From an uncultured Collinsella sp. (GTDB lineage Bacteria; Actinomycetota; Coriobacteriia; Coriobacteriales; Coriobacteriaceae): a DNA stretch of 10,111 bases. Under the pieces are notes generated by a model. The model saw nothing but the letters and a program-made list of their open reading frames with translations, did not search any database and was not told the DNA's origin. Each line of letters starts with the position of its first letter. Positions within the stretch are counted from its first letter, which is position 1. A program made the position numbers and the translations under genes. Positions 1 through 6,520 of the stretch are shown here, piece by piece. The DNA lies in contig CABUWR010000027.1 of the NCBI GenBank assembly GCA_902495265.1, positions 1 through 10,111 of the forward strand, read 5' to 3'.

Positions 1-2
1 TC

Positions 3-1169
3 GCCACCGCCGCGCGCGACGTCCAGATGGACTTCACCCGCGCCGAGAAGCTGCTCGCCTTCAACAACCCCATGATGAACATCTGCGTCAACGGCGCGTT
101 CGTCGTCATCATCTACCTGGGTTCCAAGCTCATCATCACGAGCCAGGGCACCCTGTTCGACGTGGGCCAGCTCTCCTCCATCTTTACCTACGGCTTCCAG
201 ATTCTGATGAGCCTAATGCAGCTGTCGATGATCTTTGTCATGGTAACCATGGCAGACGAGTCGGCGCACCGCATTACCGAGGTGCTGGCCGCCGAGCCCA
301 CGATCGCCAACCCGACCGAGCCCGTGCACGAGGTTGCCGACGGCTCCATCGACTTCGATCACGTGAGCTTTAAGTATTCCGAGCATGCCCGCCGCCAGGC
401 GCTCGACGATATCGACCTGCACATTAAGAGCGGCGAGACCATCGGCATTATCGGCGGCACCGGCTCGGCCAAGTCGACGCTCGTGAACCTGATCGCCCGC
501 CTGTACGATGTCACGGAGGGCACCGTGCGCGTCGGCGGCGTGGACGTGCGCGACTACGACCTGGACGCGCTGCGCCACCAGGTAGCCATGGTCCTGCAGA
601 AAAACGTGCTGTTTAGCGGCACCATCGCCGAGAACCTGCGCTGGGGCGACCCAAACGCCACCGACGAGGAGGTCCGCGAGGCCGCACATCTGGCCTGCGC
701 CGACGAGTTTGTCGACGGCTTCCCCAAGGGCTACGACACCTGGATTGAGCAGGGCGGCTCCAACGTCTCCGGCGGCCAGAAGCAACGCCTGTGCATCGCG
801 CGCGCCCTGCTGCGTCGCCCCAAGATTCTGATCCTGGACGACTCCACGAGCGCCGTCGACACCAAGACCGACGCCAAGATCCGCGAGGGCCTGGCGAGCT
901 ACCTGCCCAACACGACCAAGCTCATCATCGCCCAGCGCATCAGCTCCGTGCAGGACGCCGACCGCATCATCGTCATGGAGGGCGGCCGCATCAAGGACAT
1001 CGGCAACCACGATGAGCTGCTCAAGACGAGCGAGATCTACCGCGAGACCTTTACCTCGCAAAATAAGATGAGTGCCGAGGGCGAGGAGGCGGCCGAGACC
1101 GCCGCAGCCGACACCGAGGCATCCGCACCGCAAGCTCAGATCCAGGAAGGAGGCGAGGCGCATGAGTAA
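3..1169 (+). CDS. ABC exporter half-transporter, degenerate-site subunit (5' partial)
   Basis: This is the C-terminal part of a fused membrane/ATPase exporter subunit; the frame is open to the window edge, so the true start lies upstream. Two hydrophobic segments near 75-145 and 170-245 look like the last transmembrane helices, followed by a complete nucleotide-binding domain. Walker A (453-479) reads GGTGSAKST, with Ala where the usual Gly precedes Lys. The signature VSGGQ is canonical (765-779). Walker B ends LILDD, with Asp (840-842) in place of the catalytic Glu, and the H-loop His is Gln (933-935). In families such as Thermotoga TM287/288, these changes mark the subunit carrying the Walker motifs of the degenerate ATP site. 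The acidic, Ala-rich tail overlaps the next gene by 8 bases, so the two are likely translationally coupled partners. The exported substrate is unknown; multidrug or lipid-like compounds are usual for the family. Confidence 0.93.
   Translation, partial: ATAARDVQMDFTRAEKLLAFNNPMMNICVNGAFVVIIYLGSKLIITSQGTLFDVGQLSSIFTYGFQILMSLMQLSMIFVMVTMADESAHRITEVLAAEPTIANPTEPVHEVADGSIDFDHVSFKYSEHARRQALDDIDLHIKSGETIGIIGGTGSAKSTLVNLIARLYDVTEGTVRVGGVDVRDYDLDALRHQVAMVLQKNVLFSGTIAENLRWGDPNATDEEVREAAHLACADEFVDGFPKGYDTWIEQGGSNVSGGQKQRLCIARALLRRPKILILDDSTSAVDTKTDAKIREGLASYLPNTTKLIIAQRISSVQDADRIIVMEGGRIKDIGNHDELLKTSEIYRETFTSQNKMSAEGEEAAETAAADTEASAPQAQIQEGGEAHE
1147..1153 (+). promoter_or_regulatory. Ribosome binding site of the second ABC subunit
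   Basis: AAGGAGG lies 8 bases before the ATG at 1162, inside the end of the upstream gene. It decides the start of the second subunit at 1162. An in-frame ATG at 1072 would add 30 Arg/Pro-rich residues that read like an out-of-frame copy of the upstream gene. Confidence 0.8.
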
Positions 1170-3081
1170 GGCAGCTACCGCCGAGCGCGCGCGCAACCGC
1201 AAGGGCGGCACCATGACGCGCCTGATCAAGATGCTCTTTGGCTTCTACCCGGTGCTTTTGCCCCTCGTCGTCGCCGGCGTTGTGCTCTGCGCCATCATCA
1301 ACTCCATCGGCGCGACGTTTCTCCAGAGCGCGCTGCAGGTCATTAGCGAATCGTGGCAGTCGGGCGACTGGACGGCCGCGCAGCCCAAGATCTTGAAGCT
1401 TGTGACCATCCTCGGCTGCATCTATGCCGTGGGCGTTGCGTCATCGCTGTTCTGGAACCGCGCCATGGCCGTCATCACGCAGGGCTCGCTCGAGAAGCTG
1501 CGTGAGAAGATGTTCAACCGCATGCAGGACCTGCCGATCCGCTACTTCGACACGCACCAGCGCGGCGATATCATGAGCCACTACACCAACGACATCGACA
1601 CGCTGCGCCAGATGATCAGCCAGTCGCTGCCCAACCTGCTCATGACGATCATCGTCATCGTCACCGTGTTCTTCATCATGCTGTATTACAGCGTGTGGAT
1701 GTGCCTGGTCATCATTGCCGGCGTCGCCTTTATGACCTTTATGACCAAGCTGCTCGGCTCCAACTCCGCGCGCTTCTTTATCGCGCAGCAGACCGAGCTC
1801 GGCGTGGTCGAAGGCCATATCGAGGAAGTCATGAACGGCCAGAAAGTCGTCAAGGCGTTCTGTCACGAGTCCGCCGCCGAGGCCGATTTTGACGAGCGCA
1901 ACGAGAAGCTCTTCGAGGTCTCGCAGAAGGCCAACATGTACGCCAACATCCTCATGCCGATCCTCGGGAACCTGGGCGACTTGCTCTACGTGCTGGTCGC
2001 GCTGACCGGCGGCATCTTCCTGGCGCTGGGCGTGCCCAACCTGAGCCTCTCGGGCATGGCGCTCTCCATTGCCGTCGTGGTGCCGTTCCTCAACATGACC
2101 AAGCAGTTCTGCGGCCAGATCGGCCAGATCTCGCAGCAGATCAACGCCGTGGTCATGGGCCTTGCCGGCGCCGAGCGCATCTTTGAGCTGCTCGACGAGG
2201 AGCCCGAGGCCGACGAGGGCTACGTGACGCTCGTCAACGCGCAGGTCAACCCCGACACCTGGCAGTTCGAGGAGGCCGACCACCGCACCGGCATGTGGGC
2301 GTGGAAGCATCCGCACCGCGCGACCGGCGAGATCGAGTACGTGCCGCTGCGTGGCGACCTGGTCATGGACAACGTGGACTTTGGCTATACGCCCGACCAC
2401 GAGGTGCTGCACGGCGTGTCTGTGTACGCCAAGCCGGGCCAGAAGGTTGCGTTTGTCGGTGCCACCGGCGCCGGCAAGACGACCATCACCAACCTCATCA
2501 ACCGCTTCTACGACATTGCCGACGGCAAGATCCGCTACGACGGCATCAATGTCACCAAGATTCGCAAGTCCGACCTGCGTCGCTCGCTGGGCGTGGTGCT
2601 GCAGGACGTGAACCTGTTCACCGGTACCGTGATGGATAACATCCGCTACGGCAACCTGGACGCTACCGACGAGGAGTGCATCGCGGCGGCTAAGCTCGCA
2701 GGCGCGGACGACTTTATCACCCGCCTGCCCGACGGCTACGACACCATGCTCACCGGCAACGGCGCGCAGCTGTCGCAGGGCCAGCGCCAGCTGATCTCGA
2801 TTGCACGCGCGGCCGTCGCCGATCCTCCGGCGATGATTCTGGACGAGGCCACATCGAGCATTGACACCCGCACCGAGGCTATCGTGCAAGCGGGCATGGA
2901 CAAGCTCATGGAGGGCCGCACGACGTTTGTCATCGCGCACCGCCTGTCCACCGTGCGCAACTCCGACGCGATCATCTGCCTGGACCACGGCCGCATCATC
3001 GAGCGCGGCAACCACGACGAGCTGATCGCCAAGCGCGGATATTACTACCAGCTCTACACCGGAGCGTTTGAGCTGGAATAG
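1162..3081 (+). CDS. ABC exporter half-transporter, consensus-site subunit
   Basis: A 639-residue fused exporter subunit and likely obligate partner of the preceding gene in the cytoplasmic membrane. The membrane domain spans roughly residues 25-330, with clear hydrophobic stretches near 1240-1320, 1390-1450, 1640-1740, 1945-2030 and 2055-2095. An insert of about 45 residues (about 2200-2350, containing TGMWAWKHPH) sits at the domain junction; I recall similar inserts in Firmicutes and actinobacterial members. The ATPase domain has a canonical Walker A GATGAGKTT (residue 433 on), catalytic Glu at residue 562 in MILDEATS, and an H-loop His at 593. Its signature is LSQGQ (residue 537 on) instead of LSGGQ. 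That pattern complements the upstream subunit and matches TM288-type partners. The start at 1162 is supported by AAGGAGG. Substrate unknown. Confidence 0.95.
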   Translation: MSKAATAERARNRKGGTMTRLIKMLFGFYPVLLPLVVAGVVLCAIINSIGATFLQSALQVISESWQSGDWTAAQPKILKLVTILGCIYAVGVASSLFWNRAMAVITQGSLEKLREKMFNRMQDLPIRYFDTHQRGDIMSHYTNDIDTLRQMISQSLPNLLMTIIVIVTVFFIMLYYSVWMCLVIIAGVAFMTFMTKLLGSNSARFFIAQQTELGVVEGHIEEVMNGQKVVKAFCHESAAEADFDERNEKLFEVSQKANMYANILMPILGNLGDLLYVLVALTGGIFLALGVPNLSLSGMALSIAVVVPFLNMTKQFCGQIGQISQQINAVVMGLAGAERIFELLDEEPEADEGYVTLVNAQVNPDTWQFEEADHRTGMWAWKHPHRATGEIEYVPLRGDLVMDNVDFGYTPDHEVLHGVSVYAKPGQKVAFVGATGAGKTTITNLINRFYDIADGKIRYDGINVTKIRKSDLRRSLGVVLQDVNLFTGTVMDNIRYGNLDATDEECIAAAKLAGADDFITRLPDGYDTMLTGNGAQLSQGQRQLISIARAAVADPPAMILDEATSSIDTRTEAIVQAGMDKLMEGRTTFVIAHRLSTVRNSDAIICLDHGRIIERGNHDELIAKRGYYYQLYTGAFELE

Positions 3082-3095
3082 GACCGGTTACTGAC

Positions 3096-3109
3096 GGAGG
3101 GCGCCCTCC
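3096..3109. repeat. 14-bp perfect palindrome after the ABC genes
   Basis: GGAGGGCGCCCTCC is fully self-complementary and starts 14 bases after the stop codon of the second ABC gene. As RNA it could form a 5-bp stem with a GCGC loop. No T-tract follows, so it is not a terminator by itself; the stronger hairpin downstream fills that role. Confidence 0.4.
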
Positions 3110-3152
3110 TGCGCGCGATCAGCCCGTCACGTAGAACGGAATAAAAGTTGGT

Positions 3153-3185
3153 GAGGCCCTGGCCGTTTGGCCAGGGCCTCGTTTT
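3153..3185 (+). terminator. Rho-independent terminator of the ABC operon
   Basis: A perfect 12-bp stem (GAGGCCCTGGCC with GGCCAGGGCCTC) closes a GTTT loop and is followed by GTTTT. It lies 71 bases past the ABC stop and 16 bases past the stop of the convergent LysR gene. On the minus strand the hairpin is followed by ACCAACTTTTATT, a weaker and more distant T-tract, so it may also terminate the LysR gene less efficiently. Confidence 0.9.
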
Positions 3186-3196
3186 GTAAGGATGAG

Positions 3197-4075
3197 CTAG
3201 TTGAGGAGTTGGGCCATGGCGTTGACGAATTTTTGGACTTGGAGGGCGGGCTCGAGCGGGTAGTGCAGAAAGACCGGCACCTCGCGGCCGCAGAGGAACG
3301 GCACGCCCACAAAGGCCGGGTGCACCCCCGACCATGCGCCGCAGGTGAGCACCGCGTCGCCCTTTTCCTCGGCTTCGTTAAAGAGCGCGAAGTCGAAGCT
3401 ATCCACATCGATCACGTCCACGCCGCCGTCGGCCAACAGGTCGATGCGCAGGCTGTCCATGGCATCGTTGCCGTGACGCAGTACGCGCAGACGCATGCCC
3501 TCCAAGTCGGCAACCGTGATGCGCGTCTTGCGCGCCAGCGGGCTCGTGCGCGGCAGGTCGATATAAAACGGCACGTTGACAATGCGGAGCTTTTGGCAGG
3601 CATCACCCCAGCGTGGGGTAGAAAAACTCGACTGCACCACATCGACCTCGCGGCCCAAGCTGCGCATGACTGTCTCGCGCTCGTCGTAGAGGTCGCTTAC
3701 CGGCACGATCTCAAATCGCAGCGACGGCTCCAGATCGTGGATGCCCGTCCACATCGACAGCGTTTGGCGCCCCGGGCACATCATCGACACGCCCAGACGC
3801 ACGGCCCCGCCATCGCCCGCCGCGCGTCTGGCACGGCGTAGCGCATCCTCGGACTGCCGCATGATCGAGCGTGCATCGTCCACCAGCAGAGCACCTGCCG
3901 GCGTCACCTTAACACCAGAATGCGAGCGCTCGAACAACGTGATGCCAAACTCGGCCTCGAAGCCCGACACCTGCTTGACGAGCGCCGGGGTCGACACGCG
4001 CAATTTTGCCGCCGCCCGTGAGAAGCTTCCCAGCTCCGCGGCGGCCGATATGGCCTCAAGTCGTCGATCGTACAC
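3197..4075 (-). CDS. LysR-type transcriptional regulator
   Basis: A 292-residue LysR-family regulator in the cytoplasm. An N-terminal winged helix-turn-helix covers about residues 4-62 (LEAISAAAELGSFSRAAAKL, then STPALVKQVSGFE and a TLFERS-type wing with VTPAG). An effector-binding domain covers about 85-292 and is recognisable but not diagnostic of a ligand. I chose the GTG at 4075 because GGGAG lies 6 bases upstream and it leaves five residues before the first conserved Leu, normal for the family. The ATG at 4108 would add 11 residues, has no Shine-Dalgarno sequence, and would place a perfect dyad (4097-4118) across the start. The gene is divergent from the SDR/MFS/Gfo-Idh-MocA operon, the classic arrangement for a regulator of that operon with autoregulation. 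The inducer is unknown. Confidence 0.93.
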   Translation of the reverse strand: MYDRRLEAISAAAELGSFSRAAAKLRVSTPALVKQVSGFEAEFGITLFERSHSGVKVTPAGALLVDDARSIMRQSEDALRRARRAAGDGGAVRLGVSMMCPGRQTLSMWTGIHDLEPSLRFEIVPVSDLYDERETVMRSLGREVDVVQSSFSTPRWGDACQKLRIVNVPFYIDLPRTSPLARKTRITVADLEGMRLRVLRHGNDAMDSLRIDLLADGGVDVIDVDSFDFALFNEAEEKGDAVLTCGAWSGVHPAFVGVPFLCGREVPVFLHYPLEPALQVQKFVNAMAQLLN

Positions 4076-4081
4076 GTCAAT

Positions 4082-4086
4082 CTCCC
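4082..4086 (-). promoter_or_regulatory. Ribosome binding site deciding the LysR start
   Basis: On the minus strand GGGAG stands 6 bases before GTG at 4075-4073. No comparable site precedes the upstream ATG at 4108-4106. Confidence 0.55.
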
Positions 4087-4096
4087 GTTTTCGCGT

Positions 4097-4118
4097 CTGT
4101 GGCCACATGATGCCACAG
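4097..4118. promoter_or_regulatory. Perfect dyad CTGTGGC-N8-GCCACAG in the LysR leader
   Basis: Two perfect 7-base arms (4097-4103 and 4112-4118) flank 8 bases. The left arm also belongs to a 10-base palindrome, TGTGGCCACA (4098-4107). It sits 22-43 bases upstream of the favoured LysR start, where an autoregulatory operator or leader hairpin would be expected. Its even symmetry does not fit the T-N11-A LysR box, so the binding protein is uncertain. Confidence 0.45.
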
Positions 4119-4147
4119 GGGGTTGTTTTCGCAGGTCACGCGCTCAA

Positions 4148-4176
4148 TTGAGAAAAACTGCATCGCACTGTGTAAA
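4148..4176 (+). promoter_or_regulatory. Alternative promoter TTGAGA-N17-TGTAAA
   Basis: The -35-like TTGAGA (4148-4153) matches 5 of 6 consensus bases and is followed after 17 bases by TGTAAA (4 of 6). It would give a leader of about 125 bases. Read on the minus strand, the same -10 hexamer is TTTACA, a 5-of-6 match to a -35 for LysR, although the -10 at 17 bases (TCTCAA) is poor. Confidence 0.3.
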
Positions 4177-4182
4177 CCTACG

Positions 4183-4199
4183 GTTAACGCCATTCTAAC
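4183..4199. promoter_or_regulatory. Candidate LysR-type box GTTA-N9-TAAC (T-N11-A)
   Basis: GTTA (4183-4186) and TAAC (4196-4199) form a dyad containing T4185-N11-A4197, the consensus symmetry of LysR-regulator sites. It lies in the divergent region, centred about 54 bases upstream of the start point predicted from the -10 at 4233-4238. That is close to the usual upstream recognition site. It could serve both divergent promoters. Confidence 0.5.
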
Positions 4200-4209
4200 A
4201 AATATGCAA

Positions 4210-4238
4210 TTCACCTGCGCAAATGCAAAGCATACGAT
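4210..4238 (+). promoter_or_regulatory. Candidate promoter of the SDR/MFS/Gfo-Idh-MocA operon
   Basis: TTCACC (4210-4215, 4 of 6) and TACGAT (4233-4238, 4 of 6) are separated by exactly 17 bases, predicting a start near 4245 and a leader of about 63 bases. A weak match of this kind is typical of an activator-dependent promoter, and the LysR-type box lies just upstream. Confidence 0.4.
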
Positions 4239-4254
4239 AACCAGCGAAAACCAC

Positions 4255-4281
4255 GTGGGTCGATTAATGGGAGCGACCCAC
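4255..4281 (+). promoter_or_regulatory. Perfect dyad GTGGGTCG-N11-CGACCCAC in the operon leader
   Basis: Two perfect 8-base arms (4255-4262 and 4274-4281) flank ATTAATGGGAG. The dyad ends 12 bases before the Shine-Dalgarno GAAGGGA (4294-4300) of the SDR gene. The left arm overlaps the palindrome CCACGTGG (4251-4258). It may be an operator near +10 to +36 or an mRNA hairpin affecting translation. No T-tract follows, so it is not a simple terminator. Confidence 0.5.
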
Positions 4282-4307
4282 CGGGAGGCACAAGAAGGGA
4301 AGTTCCT

Positions 4308-5189
4308 ATGAGCAATTGGCTTAAGCTCGAGGGCGATGTCTGCGCCGTGACTGGCGCGCTCGGCGGTATGGGCGTCGAGATTTGCCGCGAGTTCGCCCGC
4401 AATGGCGCCAACGTCGTCATGCTCGACCTGGACGAGGAGAAGGTCAAGGCCGCTGCCGCCGACCTAGCTGCCGAGTTTGGCATCCACGCCGAGGGTTACA
4501 AGATGAACGCCACCGACGAGGCCGAGGTTCAGGCTGCTGTCGACGCCACCATCGCCAACTTCGGCCGCGTCGACGTCCTCGTCAACACCGCCGGCATCCT
4601 GCGCTTCGCCGCCATGGAGGACCTGCCGCTGAGCGACTGGGAGCAGGTGCTCAACGTCAACCTCACCGGCTACTTCATCACCTCGCAGCGCTTTGGTCGC
4701 GAGATGATCAAGGCCGGCCAGGGCCGCCTGGTGCACATCTCGACCGTCGCCAGCCACTCCCCCGAGACGTTCTCGGGCGTGTACAGCTCCACCAAGGCCG
4801 GCGTCAACATGATGTCCAAGATGCTCGCCGCCGAGTGGGGCCCCTACGGCGTCCGCTCCAACTGCGTCGAGCCTTGCTTCGTCAAGACCCCGATGTCGGC
4901 CAACTTCTACGCCGACCCCGAGGTCGAGAAGAGCCGCAGCCGCCTGATCGCCACGCGCCGCATCGGCGAGGTCAGCGATATCGCCAACGCCGTCATGTTC
5001 CTGGCGTCCAAGCGCTCGGACTTTACCACCGGCGACGCCATCAAGGTCGATGGCGGCTTCTCCAACATGATGGGCGACCTCACCGCCAAGCCCGGCGGCC
5101 GTCGCGCCTATGCCGACAACTACCTTAAGAACAAGGGTGTCGAGCTCTGGTCCGACGAGTCCGGCGTCGCCAAGCCGACTGACCAGTAA
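4308..5189 (+). CDS. SDR-family NAD-dependent dehydrogenase/reductase
   Basis: A 293-residue classical short-chain dehydrogenase, probably a cytoplasmic alcohol/ketone oxidoreductase. The Rossmann motif is TGALGGMG (residues 15-22). Asp40 at the end of the second strand favours NAD(H). NTAG is at 93-96, the NVNLTG motif at 116-121, and YSSTK gives catalytic Tyr159 and Lys163. Thirteen residues before the Tyr, where the catalytic Ser normally stands, is Thr146 (HISTVAS). EPCFVKTPM replaces the usual PG with PC. After the normal family end (VDGGF, 247-251) there is an extra polar tail of about 37 residues. The N-terminal WLKLEG recalls sorbitol-6-phosphate and related sugar/polyol dehydrogenases, but that is too weak to name a substrate. 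GAAGGGA lies 7 bases before the ATG. First gene of the operon divergent from LysR. Confidence 0.94.
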   Translation: MSNWLKLEGDVCAVTGALGGMGVEICREFARNGANVVMLDLDEEKVKAAAADLAAEFGIHAEGYKMNATDEAEVQAAVDATIANFGRVDVLVNTAGILRFAAMEDLPLSDWEQVLNVNLTGYFITSQRFGREMIKAGQGRLVHISTVASHSPETFSGVYSSTKAGVNMMSKMLAAEWGPYGVRSNCVEPCFVKTPMSANFYADPEVEKSRSRLIATRRIGEVSDIANAVMFLASKRSDFTTGDAIKVDGGFSNMMGDLTAKPGGRRAYADNYLKNKGVELWSDESGVAKPTDQ

Positions 5190-5201
5190 ACCAACCTGAC
5201 A

Positions 5202-5232
5202 GGGAGGCCCCGCGGACACGCCCGCCCCTCCC
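5202..5232 (+). promoter_or_regulatory. Intercistronic hairpin between SDR and MFS genes
   Basis: GGGAGG (5202-5207) pairs with CCTCCC (5227-5232), and inside it GCGG (5212-5215) pairs with CCGC (5222-5225) around ACACGC. There is no T-tract. An mRNA-stabilising or processing element that tunes the ratio of the two products is plausible; partial termination is less likely. Confidence 0.4.
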
Positions 5233-5255
5233 CCGTATCGATTAGAAAGAGTCCA

Positions 5256-6512
5256 ATGGCTTCCACCAACTCCAACAAGGGTCGCGCCGTCGTGCTTTCC
5301 GCCGCGTGCGTCACCATGTTCTTCATCAGCTCCATCGCGCTGTATTCCGTCGTGAGCAAGAACCTGCTCGCCGTCTACCCCGAGTGGTCGAGCGCCCTTA
5401 CCTGGGCTTTCCCCGTCTTCCAGACCATCATGGCCGTGACGGGCATCTTCGCCGGCCGTATCTCCGACAAGATCGGCCCGCGCAACGTCGTGATCGCCGC
5501 CGCCGTGTGCTACGGCGTGGGCTGGTTCATGTCCGGCACCGTCACCGAGCCGTGGCAGTTCTACCTGTGGTTCTCGCTCGTCGCCGCCGTCGGCAACGGC
5601 CTGGGCTACAACCCGGCGCTCACCACGGGTCAGAAGTGGTTCATCGACAAGAAGGGTCTCGCCTCCGGCATCACCCTGGCCGCTTCGACCGCCGGCCCCG
5701 CCGTGCTGTCCCCGGTACTCGCCTCGCTGCTCATCCCGAGTCTGGGCATCTTCGGCGCCCTTAAGGCGCTCGGCGTCATCTTCTTTGTGATGATCGCCGC
5801 CTCCGCCCTGTTCCTGAAGGCCCCCGAGGCCGGTTGGCTGCCCGAGGGCTTCGAGGCCCCCAAGGGTGGCGCACATGCCGGCACCTTCGGTGACCTCACC
5901 CCGGGCGAGATGGTCAAGACCCCGCGCTTCTGGGTCCTCATCATCACCTTCGCCTTCGCCGCCACCGCGGGCACCCTGCTCGTGGGCAAGGTTGCCTCCA
6001 TCGCCGCCGTCCAGCTCTTCGCCGACCCCACGAGCGCCGCGGCCGTCGCCCTCGGCGGTGTGGTGGTCTCCGTCAACACCTGCGCCAACCTGGTTGGCCG
6101 TCTGTCCTTTGGCCAGATCATCGACAAGCTCGGCGCCTATAAGTCGCTGCTCATCAGCCTTGTCGTCACCATCGTCGCGCTCGTCATCATGTCGATGAGC
6201 TTTACGCAGAGCATGTTCTTTGTGGCACTCGCCCTGCTCGGCTTTAGCTTTGGCGCCCTGCTCGTCATCTACCCGCCGCTCACCGGTGGCGCCTTTGGCA
6301 CCAGCAACATCGGCGTCAACTACGGCATCATGTTTTTGGGCTATGCCGCTTCCACCTGGATCAGCCAGCCCATCACCGCCGTGCTGTATCACGCCGAGGC
6401 CGGCAGCGCCGCCTACCAGCAGTCCTTCTACGGCGCCATCGTGATCGCCGCCATCGCCGTCGTGCTCACCGTCTACATGATGGTCTCCGACAGCAAGAAG
6501 AAGTCCGCTTAG
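5256..6512 (+). CDS. MFS transporter, OFA (oxalate/formate antiporter)-like
   Basis: A 418-residue major facilitator protein with about 12 hydrophobic segments in two halves. MFS motif A appears as GRISDKIGPR (residues 67-76) and in degenerate form in the second half, GRLSFGQIIDKLG (281-293), as expected from internal duplication. The layout resembles the OFA family: a short N-terminus, YSVVSKNL after the first helix, a NGLGYNP stretch near helix 4, and a hydrophilic central loop containing GWLPEGFE. That family carries oxalate, formate and other small monocarboxylates. The specific oxalate transporter assignment is not supported, so a small organic acid is only the best guess. The start has a weak AGAAAGAG upstream and lies 66 bases after the SDR stop. 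It probably imports the substrate of the flanking dehydrogenases. Confidence 0.9.
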   Translation: MASTNSNKGRAVVLSAACVTMFFISSIALYSVVSKNLLAVYPEWSSALTWAFPVFQTIMAVTGIFAGRISDKIGPRNVVIAAAVCYGVGWFMSGTVTEPWQFYLWFSLVAAVGNGLGYNPALTTGQKWFIDKKGLASGITLAASTAGPAVLSPVLASLLIPSLGIFGALKALGVIFFVMIAASALFLKAPEAGWLPEGFEAPKGGAHAGTFGDLTPGEMVKTPRFWVLIITFAFAATAGTLLVGKVASIAAVQLFADPTSAAAVALGGVVVSVNTCANLVGRLSFGQIIDKLGAYKSLLISLVVTIVALVIMSMSFTQSMFFVALALLGFSFGALLVIYPPLTGGAFGTSNIGVNYGIMFLGYAASTWISQPITAVLYHAEAGSAAYQQSFYGAIVIAAIAVVLTVYMMVSDSKKKSA

Positions 6513-6520
6513 TTCTACCG

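Noticed and set aside
1072..1161. Upstream ATG giving 30 more residues to the second ABC subunit
   Set aside because: The added residues are Arg/Pro/His-rich and out of frame with the upstream gene. AAGGAGG sits correctly for ATG 1162 instead.
1441..3015. Long minus-strand frame across the second ABC subunit, with a similar one at 213-1229
   Set aside because: Both are antisense to ABC genes with all motifs in order, and neither has a credible protein signature.
3167..3841. 224-codon plus-strand frame opposite LysR
   Set aside because: It is the shadow of a clear LysR protein, and it begins inside the terminator hairpin.
4267..4311. 14-residue upstream frame (ATG 4267) whose TGA overlaps the SDR ATG, also readable from TTG 4123
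   Set aside because: The ATGA overlap would suit a coupled leader peptide, but neither start has a proper Shine-Dalgarno sequence, the frame runs through the leader dyad, and the peptide has no attenuator-like codon run.
4464..6392. 642-codon open frame on the minus strand across the SDR and MFS genes
   Set aside because: It is the antisense shadow of two convincingly identified genes. The peptide is Gly/Asp/His/Val-rich low-complexity sequence with no family motif, typical of GC-rich codon use.
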